DNA of 64,000 nucleotides from Trachythela sp. YZ-2020 (Eukaryota; Cnidaria; Anthozoa; Malacalcyonacea; Clavulariidae). Where the stretch lies: positions 2,604,001 to 2,668,000 of the forward strand of contig JADLSH010000387.1 of assembly GCA_016169945.1 (NCBI GenBank), written 5' to 3'. Shown piece after piece: positions 1 to 10,160 of this stretch (position 1 is the first letter of the stretch; every line of letters starts with the position of its first letter). The notes beneath the pieces were generated by a model. That model saw only the letters and a program-made list of their open reading frames with translations, did not search any database and had not been told where the DNA came from. A program made the translations under genes and the position numbers.

Positions 1-239
1 TTTTTCTGTGCTTTTATAAACTTGTATAGTTGTATAAGAGTGCTGTGCTTTTATAAGCGTTGTTTACTGTGTGTATTACATAATATAATATCGTATTTTT
101 CATAAACGTCGAGATGGGCATGCGCAGTAGTGCGACAATATTGCTCCCGCATCCCAACCGTAAAATATTTTCTGTAAATAAAGAGTCCGCCGTCCGCCGT
201 CCGCGTCCGCCTTTTATCTACACCCAAACGCCGAAGGCC

Positions 240-528
240 CTTTACCACTTTGGCCCTTTATCCGTGGGCCCTTTCTCGCCTGGCCAATGAACTGCACAAA
301 TATATGTGTTCCTATTTATCATTGATACATCAAAGTTTTTCCGCGAACATGCTGAAACCCAGCGACGAGACTTTTCAATTCCTTGCGACGGTTTTTGAAA
401 AGGTATAAATACCTTTTGCCCAGAACAAGGCCAGAAGCCCTCATTTCCTGAAGCGATTTCGGCAATTTTTCTGGATATCTCGAATCACTTGCACACGTTC
501 CCCAGCAACAGTGCTTAGTACTAACCAT
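240..528 (-). pseudogene. THAP zinc-finger domain, frameshifted remnant or fragment
   Basis: On the minus strand, an ATG at 528 opens [19 protein letters not shown], which fits the start of a THAP domain (C-x4-C followed by SDSRYP). The rest is spread over other frames. Around 340-370 a second frame reads [17 protein letters not shown], the W...C.R..F block of THAP domains. It continues at 264-305 as [14 protein letters not shown], which supplies the C-x2-H zinc ligands and the following GPT. THAP domains bind DNA through a C2CH zinc ion and occur in P-element-like transposases and host factors. All parts are in the right order, but at least one frameshift separates them and a stop follows soon after. 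I call it a broken copy. It could instead be a sequencing error in a real exon that continues to the left of the window. Confidence 0.55.
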
Positions 529-1368
529 GTTCTAACTTTGGTGTAAATTTGAATGAGTTTTAGTGCAGATGAAATAAAAAAATATGCCAATGATAGTTCG
601 CTGCTAGTATAATTCTATATTAAATAGTAGTTTGTTTGTCTGAGTCTCGTGGGGGGTCTTAGCTGAGGGAATCTATTTTTAGCTACGTGAGACAACGCTA
701 TTGTATGCGCACGCGTGTTTCCTTTCATGCATGTGCTCAAAATATTACAAACCTTTAAGTACGGAACTACGGATGCAAAAGATTCTAAGGTAAGCTCAGG
801 TAAGTGTGGCTATATTTCTTTCTAGCTCCTGATATACATCAAGGCGATGAGCTATTTAGCGTTCAATCTAGACGCAAAGAATGTGCTTTCATGACTTTAC
901 CGAACGGCTATTTAAATAATTTTAACAGCCCAATTCTTCAAAACGATAAACATGCCATTGAATCGGCATTCGTTATTCATATCATGACCTCCATGATCAT
1001 GTATTTTCTTTTGATTTGAACAATCAAAAACTTATATGAAAATCGGTTGATCGACTGTTTAAACGAATTCATGATATGAAAATGATTATGACAGTCACAT
1101 ATTGTATTTTCTTCACAAATCATGAGCTATACAGTAATATTTTGACCATTATCTTGGAACACAGATACTTATTAGGGGTGGACCTCCCAGAAAGAAATAT
1201 GTTTTTTACTAACAAGCAGGGCAGGTTTTTGTTCTTGCCGAAATGCTGTGCATAGATTATTTTTTCTAACCTTGATCAATGCATGAAATTTTTTCCCGAA
1301 GTTAAAAGTGAACATTTTTCGTTAGAAATGTAATTTTTTATATAGCAGTGTAACTGTACAACTTAACT
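529..1368. other. No gene seen
   Basis: AT-rich sequence with only short ORFs that resemble nothing known to me. No splice-linked coding block or repeat structure was found. Confidence 0.5.
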
Positions 1369-1730
1369 CGAACGTGCGGTGCCAGTGTGGGTAGAGTATA
1401 GCAAACGTTTCGAGCGAAGGCCCTTCGTCTGGAAGTTAGTAGAATGTGTCGGGGGGAAACATGTGCTTTTATAGTGAATACAAAAGCGATCACGTGATAA
1501 AAAATAAACTAATCAGATGGATTTAATCAAAACAAACTATAAACAAAATATGGAAATCACATCACAAAATATATTAGCATGTGCATATAAGGAGCAGCGA
1601 ACAAAGATAACAAAGCAAGAAAGACAGAAAATAAGGAACGAAATATTAGAGGAGGTGAGATGTAGAGTATCTGCTGATGGCAGGCATAAACAGATAGGAG
1701 TTCAATGTAAGAGAGGCGCTCATTAATACC
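1369..1730 (-). mobile_element. Penelope-like element terminal fragment
   Basis: The start (GTGCGGTGCCAGTGTGGGTA) recurs at 5,630, in front of the plus-strand PLE. Positions 1,500-1,726 are the reverse complement of the tail of that PLE at 8,230-8,460. The apparent plus-strand ORF at 1,517-1,726 is therefore antisense to PLE 3' sequence, not a gene. The fragment abuts a LINE on its right. Identity to the other copies is seen directly; the PLE assignment comes from their linkage to RT and GIY-YIG sequence. Confidence 0.6.
1403..1434 (-). ncRNA. Degenerate hammerhead-ribozyme-like core in PLE end
   Basis: The minus strand reads CAGACGA, then a GGG...CTC stem capped by a loop containing TTCG, then GAAACGT. 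Hammerhead ribozymes have CUGANGA, stem II, GAAA, and such motifs are known in Penelope-element terminal repeats. One core base differs here (A for U in CUGA), so it is probably inactive. Related motifs lie at 33,203-33,224 and 48,245-48,275. Confidence 0.35.
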
Positions 1731-1740
1731 GAGAGGATAA

Positions 1741-4060
1741 TAGGACTTTTCAGATAATAGGACTTACTGAGACTTGGCTGAATGACAACAACATGAATTG
1801 TTTTATCTTAAATGAACACGAGTATTTTGGCTCAAACAGATCAAATAAAAAAGGCGGGGGTGTAGGTTTATATGTTTCAAAACAATTAGAGTATAAAAGC
1901 CGGAATGATTTGGATGAAAACGTAGATGGTTAATTGAAACGAGATTCAATTAATTGAAGTATTGAATAAGTATGGTAAAAATATCATTACTGGGGTAGTG
2001 TATAGACCACCAAATGGCAATTTTGAATCATTTAAAAAAACAATGAATCAGATTTTAGAAAATATTGACAGAGAAAATAAATTGTGTTACTTGATGGGAG
2101 ATTTCAACATTGACCTATTTAAATCAGAATCTTGTGATTATATACCAACCAGTTTATTGAACAACTATTCACATCATCCTTTTTTCCGCTAATCACGAAA
2201 CAAACAAGAATTACTCATCATACTGCCACACTAATTGACAACATTTTTACTAATAACCTAGAAGAACTTGATGAAAGTGTCAACGGCGTTATTTTTAGCG
2301 ATATTTCAGATCATTTGCCAATAGTGCACACGTTTAATACAAATATATTTAGCAAAAACACCACTACTAGAAAAATGTTAGTAACGTAACATACCAAAGA
2401 ACATTTAATAAAATTAACACAGAAGCGTTCAAAAACGCAATTAAAACCCTTTCCTGGAATAATATTTTGGATAAAACAAATGACCCGGAAAAGGCCTATA
2501 ATTAGTTTTCAAACATTTTTGCGGATGTATAGGGAGCAAATTTCCCACTCAAACGAAAACAAAACAATAGAAAGATAAACAAAACAAAAAGTCCATGGAT
2601 GACTAACTGTATATTAAAGTCAGTTCGAAATAAAAACAAACTATACAAAACCTTCCTTATGAATCGTAATAGCAAAAATGAACAATTGTACAAAAATTAT
2701 AAAAATAAACTAAATCATATTATAAAAATAGCAAAAAAAACATATTATGAAGATCAGTTAATCAAATATAAACAGAATTCAAAAATGGTGTGGAAAACAC
2801 TTAATGAATTACTCAATAAGCCAAAGAAAAACACCAAAACATCACAAACCTTTGTTGTAACCTGCTCATCAAATATTATAGATGACCCCCAAAAAATAGC
2901 TGACCACTTCAACGAGTACTTTACTAATGTTGGACCTAATTTGGTAAATAAAATAAAACAAAATGACAATAATAATTTTGATAAATATCTTAAAGATAGT
3001 TGTAAATCCAGTTTCTTTCTTAATCCCATCACGGAAATGAACTAGAAGATGAAAGTTGATTATATGATGGCATTAGCACAAAAATTGTAAAACTAATAGC
3101 TAACGAAATCTCTAAACCATTAACACATATTTTCAATCTGTCGTTTTCGACTGGAATTATTCCAGATAATCTAAAAGTTGCATTGATTACACCAATATTT
3201 AAGGCTAATGATGCAATGAAGTTTGAAAATTACCGACCAATATCAATTCTTGTTTGTTTTTCTAAATTGTTAGATAAAATTGATTGTGATAAAATATTAT
3301 CAAAACATCAATATGGATTTAGGAAAAATAGATCAACAGAACATGCATTAAGTCAAAAACACCACATTTCTAGGAATTGTTATTGATGAATTTTTGACAT
3401 GGTGTAATCACTTGGATTTGATTACGAAAAAAAATATTAAATGTGCTGCAATTATTTCCAGGATTCGACATTTCACAAACTTAAATTCCTTGAAACTAAT
3501 ATATTATGCTTTGGTCTATTCATATTTAACTTATGGTAATTTAATCTGGGGCGACACCTACAAATCTCTTATTCAAAAGTTAGTGAAAAATTGTCAGACT
3601 AATGACTTTCAAATCATATTTTAATCATTCTGAACCAATTTTTAATGAATTAAAAATACTCAATCTATACAAAATTAATGATTATTTAAGTATATTCATG
3701 TTCCGATATTTCCATCTACAAAATCTACCAGAATTATTCACAAATTATTTCTTTACTAATAAGGAAATTCACAATTCATTGCTAAACAAAAAGTCCAGTA
3801 GAACCAACTATGCAAAACATACTCTTGCTATTAAATAAAGGTATAGAAGTATGGAATAATCTCTCTGAGCAACATACAAAACTAAGATCTTATCCTTCCT
3901 TCAAAAAAAATATCAAAAACTACTTCTCACAGCTAGATTATCATACAACATAAAAATATACAATATCAGAAATTGTATTGTAGATATACATCCTTACTAT
4001 TTTTATATATTATTAATATATCCTTTGAATTTGTATTTTCTTAAAAAAAAACATTCGAAC
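1741..4060 (+). mobile_element. Degenerate LINE (Jockey/CR1-like non-LTR retrotransposon), RT core deleted
   Basis: Broken plus-strand frames read in order as one LINE polyprotein. An AP-endonuclease region has IIGLTETWL near 1,760, GGGVGLYV near 1,860, VVYRPPNGNF and MGDFNIDLF between 1,995 and 2,120, and ISDHLPIV near 2,310. A connecting region follows at 2,599-3,045 with a stop at 3,045. RT motifs then appear (NYRPISIL at about 3,230, QYGFRKNRSTEHAL at about 3,310). Directly after the last motif the sequence jumps to FLGIVIDEFLTW and a C-terminal region (YGNLIWGD at about 3,540). The RT catalytic stretch that should hold the YADD-type motif is therefore missing, as well as many frames being broken. 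The element cannot move by itself. The superfamily call rests on motif wording only. Confidence 0.8.
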
Positions 4061-4098
4061 TGACATATTAATTATTAATTATTTTTATTAATTATTAA
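4036..4098. repeat. ATTATTAATT-rich low-complexity tract
   Basis: Repeated ATTAATTATT units sit just beyond the LINE coding remnant and may be its 3' simple-repeat tail. A 21-bp unit (ATGGTTTCTAGTAGGCT...) is tandemly doubled immediately afterwards at 4,101-4,140. Confidence 0.5.
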
Positions 4099-5045
4099 TT
4101 ATATGGTTTCTAGTAGGCTCCATATGGTTTCTAGTAGGCTTTTGTGGCTATCATTACTACCAGAAATGGGACACAGAGCTCGAATTTTCATATCTGAAAC
4201 ACTGTGATTGCCAGTGTTGAAATGTTTGGCAACAGGTTGTTTAGCATCATTGTTTACGACAGCACGACGATGCTCACCAAACCTTATCCTTAAATATCTA
4301 CCAGTTTCACCAATATAGAGCATCCCACATTTACTGCATGAAATACAGTAGATGAGATGAGAGGAGGTGCACGTGAAATGGTGCTTAATGGTGTACTTAG
4401 ATATTGGTGCCGAAATTGTAGTGGAAGAATCTATATACTTACAGGTTTTACCACATTAGGTGACCCGAGTCCTGTGGTAGAGAGCTGTGGACTAGGGTTT
4501 CACGGATATTTTTAGAAAAATGGTTGAGGGTGAGCACTAATTCAGCCAAACGGATCAAAACAGTGATAGACGGTTCCTGGTTGGGGCGCTTATCTAAGAA
4601 GGATTTGAGTGCTCTCAAACCATCATGATGGGGAATGAAAGTGCATGTACAAGGATTTGACATCCATGGTGAAAATGAATTTATGAGTGTTATGAAATTG
4701 AATGTTATGAAAGATTTAGAGAGCATTTTTGGTGTCCTTGATATAGGATGGTAAGTTCTTAACCAAGGGCGCCATGACACGATCGAGGTAGTTAGAAATA
4801 AGCTCGGTGGGACAACCGCAAGCAGAGACAATGGGTCTACCTGGGTTGTCTGGTTTGTGGATTTTGGGTAAGAAATATATACAAATACAATATTTGTATT
4901 TCAAATACTTGGGCAGTTTCAGGAAGATCACCAGAGGCGATGAAATTCTTGATGGTGGTGGAAATGGTGGTAGAAGTCAAATCATCGTCAATTTTGCTGA
5001 AAAATCACTCAATTGTCGATGAGCTTCATTACGATATAAGTCAGC
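4099..5045 (-). mobile_element. Partial Penelope-like element (GIY-YIG and part of RT), internally deleted
   Basis: On the minus strand the GIY-YIG nuclease block MLYIGETGRYLRIRFGEHRR lies at 4,265-4,323. Penelope RT sequence lies upstream: YFLPKIHKP and [14 protein letters not shown] near 4,790-4,880, then [10 protein letters not shown]. Compared with the plus-strand copy, about 700 bp (6,715-7,413 in that copy), which carry the YIDD catalytic motif, are missing. The junction is near 4,515, where TTTTTC meets TAAAAATATCC. The GIY-YIG part is uninterrupted here, unlike in the plus copy. It is non-functional. Confidence 0.8.
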
Positions 5046-5625
5046 TCTCCAAACCTATAGTTAACTTTAACTACTTTTTTATACAACGCCCCAGGTCTAA
5101 AATATTGTATATATTATTTCACTCCAAATATCCACCACCTAAACCTTCTACCTTAATTTCAATCGAGTGAGATGCAGAAAAAAACATCTTGTAGTTTGCC
5201 TAACAAAGAGTTGAATTCGCATTGAGAAACGAATAAAGTCTATGATGTCCTGTCTAAAAATAGAAGGACATGTAGAAGACAACATGCTTTTGACATGCGA
5301 AATATCTAAATCTAAATTGCGAATATATGCGAAGACATCGATTCAACGGCAATGCGCATCAAACCCCGACTGTGTTCAAAACAAGCACTCGTGACGCGAC
5401 GAGACATAACATGGCGCGGCTTTATAACGTAAACAACGACTTAAAAATGAAAGGTGGCTAGAAAAACGGGTCTTACTGATAAAATAAGGTCGATATAACG
5501 TAAAGCAGGCTTAGCGATACATGGTAAATATAGTGTAATATGACTAACCATTTCACTCCGGAGATTGCGACAAAACTTCTTGAGGTGTACCATCGTGGTC
5601 ATTGGATTCTTCTGTGAAAATATCT
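5046..5625. repeat. SINE 3'-tail fragment (5075-5200) and 20-bp inverted repeat arm
   Basis: 5,075-5,200 (AGGTCTAAAATATTGTATAT, the ACCTAAACCTTCTAC block, then GATGCAGAAAAAAACATCTT) matches the tail of the SINE at 20,020-20,125. A 20-bp arm GCCTAACAAAGAGTTGAATT at 5,198-5,217 is perfectly inverted at 5,707-5,726 in the PLE leader. The remainder to 5,625 shows nothing codable. Confidence 0.6.
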
Positions 5626-5717
5626 CGAACGTGCGGTGCCAGTGTGGGTAGAGAAAAGCAAATACGGCGGTTGACTGTTGTGTAAAACTACCTGAAAAAT
5701 ACAATAAATTCAACTCT

Positions 5718-7320
5718 TTGTTAGGCACCCGACCCGTTTTGGCACCAAGTCACACTAGTTCAGCCAGCGATGTCAATTTAGTTCTGATATTAACCCTATC
5801 CGACTCTGAGAGATCTGTCCTCGCGAAAGGTCTCAAATTTGTTCCCAACCCCGGGTCCCTTTTTTCAGTTAAAGCAGATACCGAATCTTTTTTTAAACGA
5901 TTACGCCTTAAGGCGCACTTTCACGACATCCCCTCCGTCCATCAAAAGGACGTTTTTGAGGCCATCAACCCCAAAAAAACTTCCAGGTCTCCAGAAGACC
6001 AACATGGGTCCCTAGAGCTATTCATTCGACAATGTCGACATGACATAGAACAACTCCCCAAATTTAGGCCCAAAAGGCCATCTAACCTCACTGAAGCTGA
6101 ATTTAGTGCTCTCAAATCACTTCGTGCTCGGGGAGACATTGTTATCAAACCTGCTGATAAGGGTGGTGCCTTGGTTGTTTGGGGAGCTGACTTATATCAC
6201 AATGAAGTTCATCGACAATTGAGTGACACCACCTTTTACAGCAAAATTGACGAGGGTTTGACTTATACCAATCAAACCACCATTTCCACCACCATCAAGA
6301 ATTTCATCGCCTCTGGTGATCTTCCTGAAACTGCCAAGCATCTCATAACCACCACACCTCGCACACCCGTCATGTATTTCTTATCCACAAACCAGACAAC
6401 CCAGGTAGACCCATTGTCTCTACTTTCGGTTGTCCCACCGAGCTTATCTCTAGCTACCTCGATCGTCTCATGGCGCCCTTGGTTAAGGACTTACCATCCT
6501 ATATCAAGGACACCAAACATGCTCTCTAAATCTTTCATAACATTCAATTTCATAACACTCATAAATTCATTTTCACCATGGATGTCAAATCCTTGTACAC
6601 TGTCATTCCCCATCATGATGGTTTGAGAGCACTCAAATTATTGTTAGATAAGCGCCACAACCAGTGTTTTGATCCGTTTGGCTGAATTAGTGCTCACCCT
6701 CAACAATTTTTCATTTGATGGTGAGCATTACCAACAATTAATTGGTATAGCCATGGGAACCAAAATGGGTCCAACTATGCCAATTTATTCGTTGGTTTTG
6801 TGGAAAAGCAGATCTTCAAGCAATACATTGATCCCATACGTGATTACCTTGGTAGGTACATTGATGACTGTCTCGGCACAGCATCCTGTTCCCGTGGAGA
6901 GTTGGAGAAGTTTATTAACTTTGTTAATAACTTGCACCCAGCACTCCAGTTTACGTGGGAGATCAGTGAGACTAGTGTATCGTTCTTAGATATACTTGTA
7001 TCTATCATTGGCAATAGACTTGTTACTTCTGTGTTCTACAAGCCGACTGACTCCCATAGCTATCTTCTCTTTACCTCTTCCCAAACCAACCACACTAAAA
7101 GGTCCATTCCCTTCTCTCAGTTCCTTCGCCTTCGCCCCAATTGCAGTGAAGATGAGGACTTCCATACCAAAAGTCAGGAAATGAGAAACTTTTTTGTCCA
7201 ACGCGGTTATCCAACCCCTCTCTTAGATACTGCATGCCTTTTCGAAGGCCTCCAATATTCCCCGAATCCGAAACCCTTAGAGACCATGTGTCTAATGTTC
7301 CCAACAACAAAATACCCCTA
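5718..7320 (+). pseudogene. Penelope reverse transcriptase, frameshifted
   Basis: 5,718-6,626 encodes the N-terminal part, including LRARGDIVIKPADKGGALVV, typical of Penelope RTs. After [10 protein letters not shown] (6,376-6,408) the frame slips, because the expected proline-rich [12 protein letters not shown] motif is followed by out-of-frame sequence. A later frame (6,669-6,800) carries GIAMGTKMGPTM, the RT motif just before the catalytic site. 6,800-7,321 carries RYIDDC with its two catalytic aspartates, then SFLDILV and VFYKPTDSHSYL. At least two frameshifts and one stop near 6,683 break it. Confidence 0.8.
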
Positions 7321-7495
7321 GTTCTCGGTTACCATCGAAGAATTTTCATATCTTGAAAACGACCCTGAAACATCTTCCATTTTCACAAATAATCTCTTAG
7401 TCTCGTTTCGACAGTAAAAATATCCGTGACTAACCCTAGTCCACAGCTCTCTATCACAGCACTCGTGGTCACCTAATGGTACGTTTCCTTGTGGT

Positions 7496-8210
7496 GTGAA
7501 GCTGTGTAAAACCTGTAAGTATATAGATTCTTCCACTACAATTTCGGCACCAAAATCTAAGTACATTATTAAGCACCATTTCACGTGCACCTCCTCTCAT
7601 CTCATCTACTGTATTTCATGCAGTAAATGTGGGATGCTCTATATTGGTGAAACTGGTAGATATTTAAGGATAAGGTTTGGTGAGCCTCGTCGTGCTGTCG
7701 TAAACATTAGGGACCTTAAGCACGTAGGACGGCAACACGACGACGACGGCCAAAACAAACTCCTTCAAAGAAATGATTGTAAAGAAAACTTGTCGTGTAT
7801 TATCAATTGTATGAATTTAATACAGTTTAAGAAGTTGAAGACATGGGCTTTATTGTTGAGAAGAGTTCTACTGAACCAGTATTTGAAGTAGCACTTGTTT
7901 CGGCTTGAATTGCAGGCGTTGTACTGATACAAGACGTGAAAATCTGTGATTTGCCGTTGTAAACATGCAGAGCGAGGACCGCGTCTAAAACTCCCGTGGG
8001 AGTTTAATTATTCATTTATTTTCATCGACTTATTGTATTAATCGCCGTCGTCGTCGTGTTGCCGTCCTACATGCTTAAGGTCCCTAATGATGCTAAACAA
8101 CCTGTTGCCAGACATTTCAACACTGGCAATCACAGTGTTTCAGATATGAAAATTCGAGCTCTGTGTCCCATTTCTGGTAGTAATGATAGCCGCAAAAGCT
8201 AAGAAATGCG
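7496..8210 (+). pseudogene. GIY-YIG endonuclease domain of PLE, interrupted by MITE
   Basis: KTCKYID and the cysteine cluster CISCSKC precede MLYIGETGRYLRIRFGEPRR (the GIY-YIG core with tyrosine and arginine). The reading frame breaks at 7,709, where a MITE is inserted, and homology resumes at 8,086 (PVARHFNTGNHS on conceptual reading). The uninterrupted equivalent is on the minus strand at 4,190-4,323. The later stretch LGTIHPLGINERL at about 8,230-8,270 looks like the domain's C-terminal end. Confidence 0.75.
7709..8085. mobile_element. 377-bp MITE inserted in the PLE
   Basis: The ends are inverted repeats of about 41 bp (left AGGGACCTTAAGCACGTAGG, right its complement with one change), continuing into ACGACGACGACGG. 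Comparison with the intact minus-strand PLE (GTAAACAATGATGC) shows that the block is an insertion. The target duplication is unclear (left CATT, right AATG). It has no coding capacity. The superfamily is not settled; the flanks TTA/TAA are compatible with a TWA- or TA-targeting family. Confidence 0.8.
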
Positions 8211-8527
8211 TCTCATTTCCGGTTCCCAATTTGGCACCATTCATCCTCTGGGCATTAATGAGCGCCTTTCTTACGTAATTACATTCATGCCTGCCGTCAG
8301 CAGATACTCTACATCTCACCTTATCTAATATTTCGTTCCTTGTTTTCGGTCTTTCTTGCTTTGTTATCTTTGTTCGCTGCTCCTTATATGCTAATATATT
8401 TTGTGATGTGATTTCCATATTTTGTTTATAGTTTGTTTTGATTAAATCCATCTGATTGGTTTATTTTTTATCACGTTCTCATTGTATTTTCAGGTAGTTT
8501 CACACAACAGTCAACCGCCGTATTTCA

Positions 8528-9055
8528 TATAACAACCCATTTAAGAAAAAGGGCACACTATGCCTTTAAATGCCTGACAATCACCATTACCTATCTTGCA
8601 AGACGTGACGATGATCAGCAGTGGCGTAGGCAAGGGGGAACTCTACTTGTGAAAAGTTAATTAAACCCGGGCAGAATGTGGGGGGGAGGGGGATTGGGTT
8701 GGGGCAATATGTGGAACAGCGATAATAATGCTTTTTCATAACCGCTCTCAGAATGCGAGAAATGCTGCCCTAGAAATTCAAAATTTCTCCAGGGGAGCAT
8801 GGCCCCGGACACCCTAACATTTTTGCGTCATTGCCGTGCAATCTAAGTTTGGTTCTCCCCCTCTCCCCCCCCCCTCTCAAAGTCAACACTCTGGTCTTGA
8901 TGATCAGTTCAACATAACATACTCTATGGATACTGAAAAAAACATTTTCAATAATTTGTGATGGGCCACGAATTTTTGTCGAATTACGGACGATGGGCCA
9001 CGGAATCTCCTCCACCCTCCCCTAGCAGTTACTTTATGACTGGTGCCTCACCCGA
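8528..9055. other. No gene; low-complexity G/C tracts
   Basis: It holds G- and C-runs (8,680-8,700, 8,850-8,877) and a CAGTGGCGTAGGCAAG string at about 8,622 that resembles a hAT-type element end. I found no matching second end and no gene. Confidence 0.5.
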
Positions 9056-9118
9056 CAAGATATTGCACAAAAAAGGATTTAAATACTTAATTATAACTTC
9101 TTAAATCGTTTTCCCTAA

Positions 9119-9834
9119 AGCCCGCCGCACACTAGAGCTATCAGCTTAGCAAAGTTTCACTCGTGACTGTTGACGTAAGCAAGTTCCCCCAGTGTGCGGT
9201 GGCGTTTTGAGCGCTATTGTTCACGCGTGCCATCCGCACCTGATATTCAACATGTTGAACAATTTTGTGCAAGAGTGAACATTTCCTCCAAGTGTGCGCG
9301 CGTGCAAAGCTATCGCCTTACAATGTCATACGAATACGCATGCTTGTATTCGGACTATCCTTGTCTATACGACGTAAGGTGTCCTGAATTTAAAAATCGA
9401 GATATGCGCGATAAATCTGTTTTTCCAAGTTTTCCAGCCATTTCGTGCATAGATTTATCGCGCATATCTCGATTTTTAAATTCAGGACACCTTACGTCGT
9501 ATAGACAAGGATAGTCCGGCCAAATATCAGCTATCTTGTCTTCCAACATTGCTTCAGCCATCAAATCACTACTCGCCGCCATTTTATTTGTCGCGATTAG
9601 CACTTCTACGCATGCGTATTCGTATGACATTGTAAGGCGATAGCTTTGCACGCGCGCACACTTGGAGGAAATGTTCACTCGTGCACAAAATTGTTCAACA
9701 TGTTGAATATCAGGTGCCGATGGCACGCGTGAACAATAGCGCTCAAAACGCCACCGCACACTGGGGGAACTTGCTTACGCCAACAGTCACGAGTGAAACT
9801 TTGCTAAGCTGATAGCTCTAGTGTGCGGCGGGCT
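9119..9834 (-). mobile_element. PIF/Harbinger-like foldback element, 716 bp
   Basis: Terminal inverted repeats begin AGCCCGCCGCACACTAGAGC. The whole left part (9,119-9,342) pairs with the right end, and an inner arm (9,348-9,418 with 9,447-9,520) also pairs, making an almost complete hairpin. It is flanked by TAA at 9,116-9,118 and 9,835-9,837. A three-base TWA duplication is characteristic of PIF/Harbinger elements. The right arm holds about 90 bp absent from the left arm, including the start of a MADF-domain reading frame. No transposase is present, so it needs help in trans. Confidence 0.8.
9418..9582 (-). pseudogene. MADF (Myb/SANT-like) domain fragment inside the foldback element
   Basis: From ATG at 9,582 the minus strand encodes 55 residues ending in GKLGKT. 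DYPCLYDVRCPEFKNRD and MHEMAGKLGKT fit the MADF pattern (aromatic P-x-LYD, then YKN/FKN-R, then an amphipathic helix ending before the conserved second half). MADF or Myb-like proteins are the DNA-binding partner encoded by PIF/Harbinger transposons. After GKT the frame runs into the inverted arm, so only the first half of the domain survives. Longer frames at 9,194-9,514 (plus) and 9,355-9,759 (minus) are palindrome artefacts around it. Confidence 0.6.
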
Positions 9835-10160
9835 TAACCTTCATAACTCACAATATACCTTTTGTTCTAAGCATCTGAAATTTCTATGGGTCAAACAATA
9901 TAGCAACGTATACACTAAAATAGCAGGTTAAGTATCTTAACAAATTAGCTTTCACCGCTTATAAGCTTTAATTATATTATGTTCATTAAGACAAGCTATG
10001 AGAGGCAAGCAGTTGCAGTTCGCAAGCAGTTGCCTTCAGGGGTAAACAATCATTAGCTCACGAAGTAAAAAGAGTTCAATATAATTTTTAAATGTCTCAC
10101 ATACCGACAACGCGCAAATTGGTAATTAAAAGGAGTGGGGGTGTGATGGTATGTACTTCC

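Larger units (their letters stand above)
5626..8527 (+). mobile_element. Penelope-like retroelement, long but defective copy
   Basis: This is the fullest Penelope copy here: leader, RT, then a GIY-YIG endonuclease. About 46 bp at 5,660-5,705 recur inverted at 8,481-8,525, so the copy has inverted termini. The first frame (5,718-6,626) covers the N-terminal region. RT parts follow in shifted frames, with the catalytic RYIDDC near 6,860 and SFLDILV at 6,980. The GIY-YIG region at 7,496-7,710 is cut by a 377-bp MITE and resumes at 8,086. PLEs retrotranspose by RT plus the single-strand-nicking GIY-YIG domain. Several frameshifts, in-frame stops and the insertion make this copy inactive. The reversed partial copy at 4,099-5,045 suggests rearrangement or a second insertion. 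Confidence 0.85.
9056..10160. repeat. Dispersed repeat family, copy 1 (split by a foldback element)
   Basis: 9,056-9,118 plus 9,838-10,160 aligns by eye with 35,755-36,190. Shared strings include ATTTAAATACTTAATTATAA-like sequence, ACACTAAAATAGCAGGTTAA, CCTTCAGGGGTAAACAATCA and GAAGTAAAAAGAGTTC. The second copy lacks the 9,119-9,834 block. The family is unknown to me and there is no coding potential. Confidence 0.8.

Noticed and set aside
1517..1726. 69-codon plus-strand ORF (MDLIKTNYKQN...), repeated at 8,140-8,451 on the minus strand
   Set aside because: Both are antisense to the Penelope tail; the sense strand in the long copy continues from the GIY-YIG region.
7318..7590. 90-codon minus-strand ORF
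   Set aside because: Shadow of Penelope sequence on the plus strand.
9194..9759. Two ORFs of 106 and 134 codons with the same beginning on opposite strands
   Set aside because: They read the two arms of the foldback element. Only the MADF-like middle has protein character.
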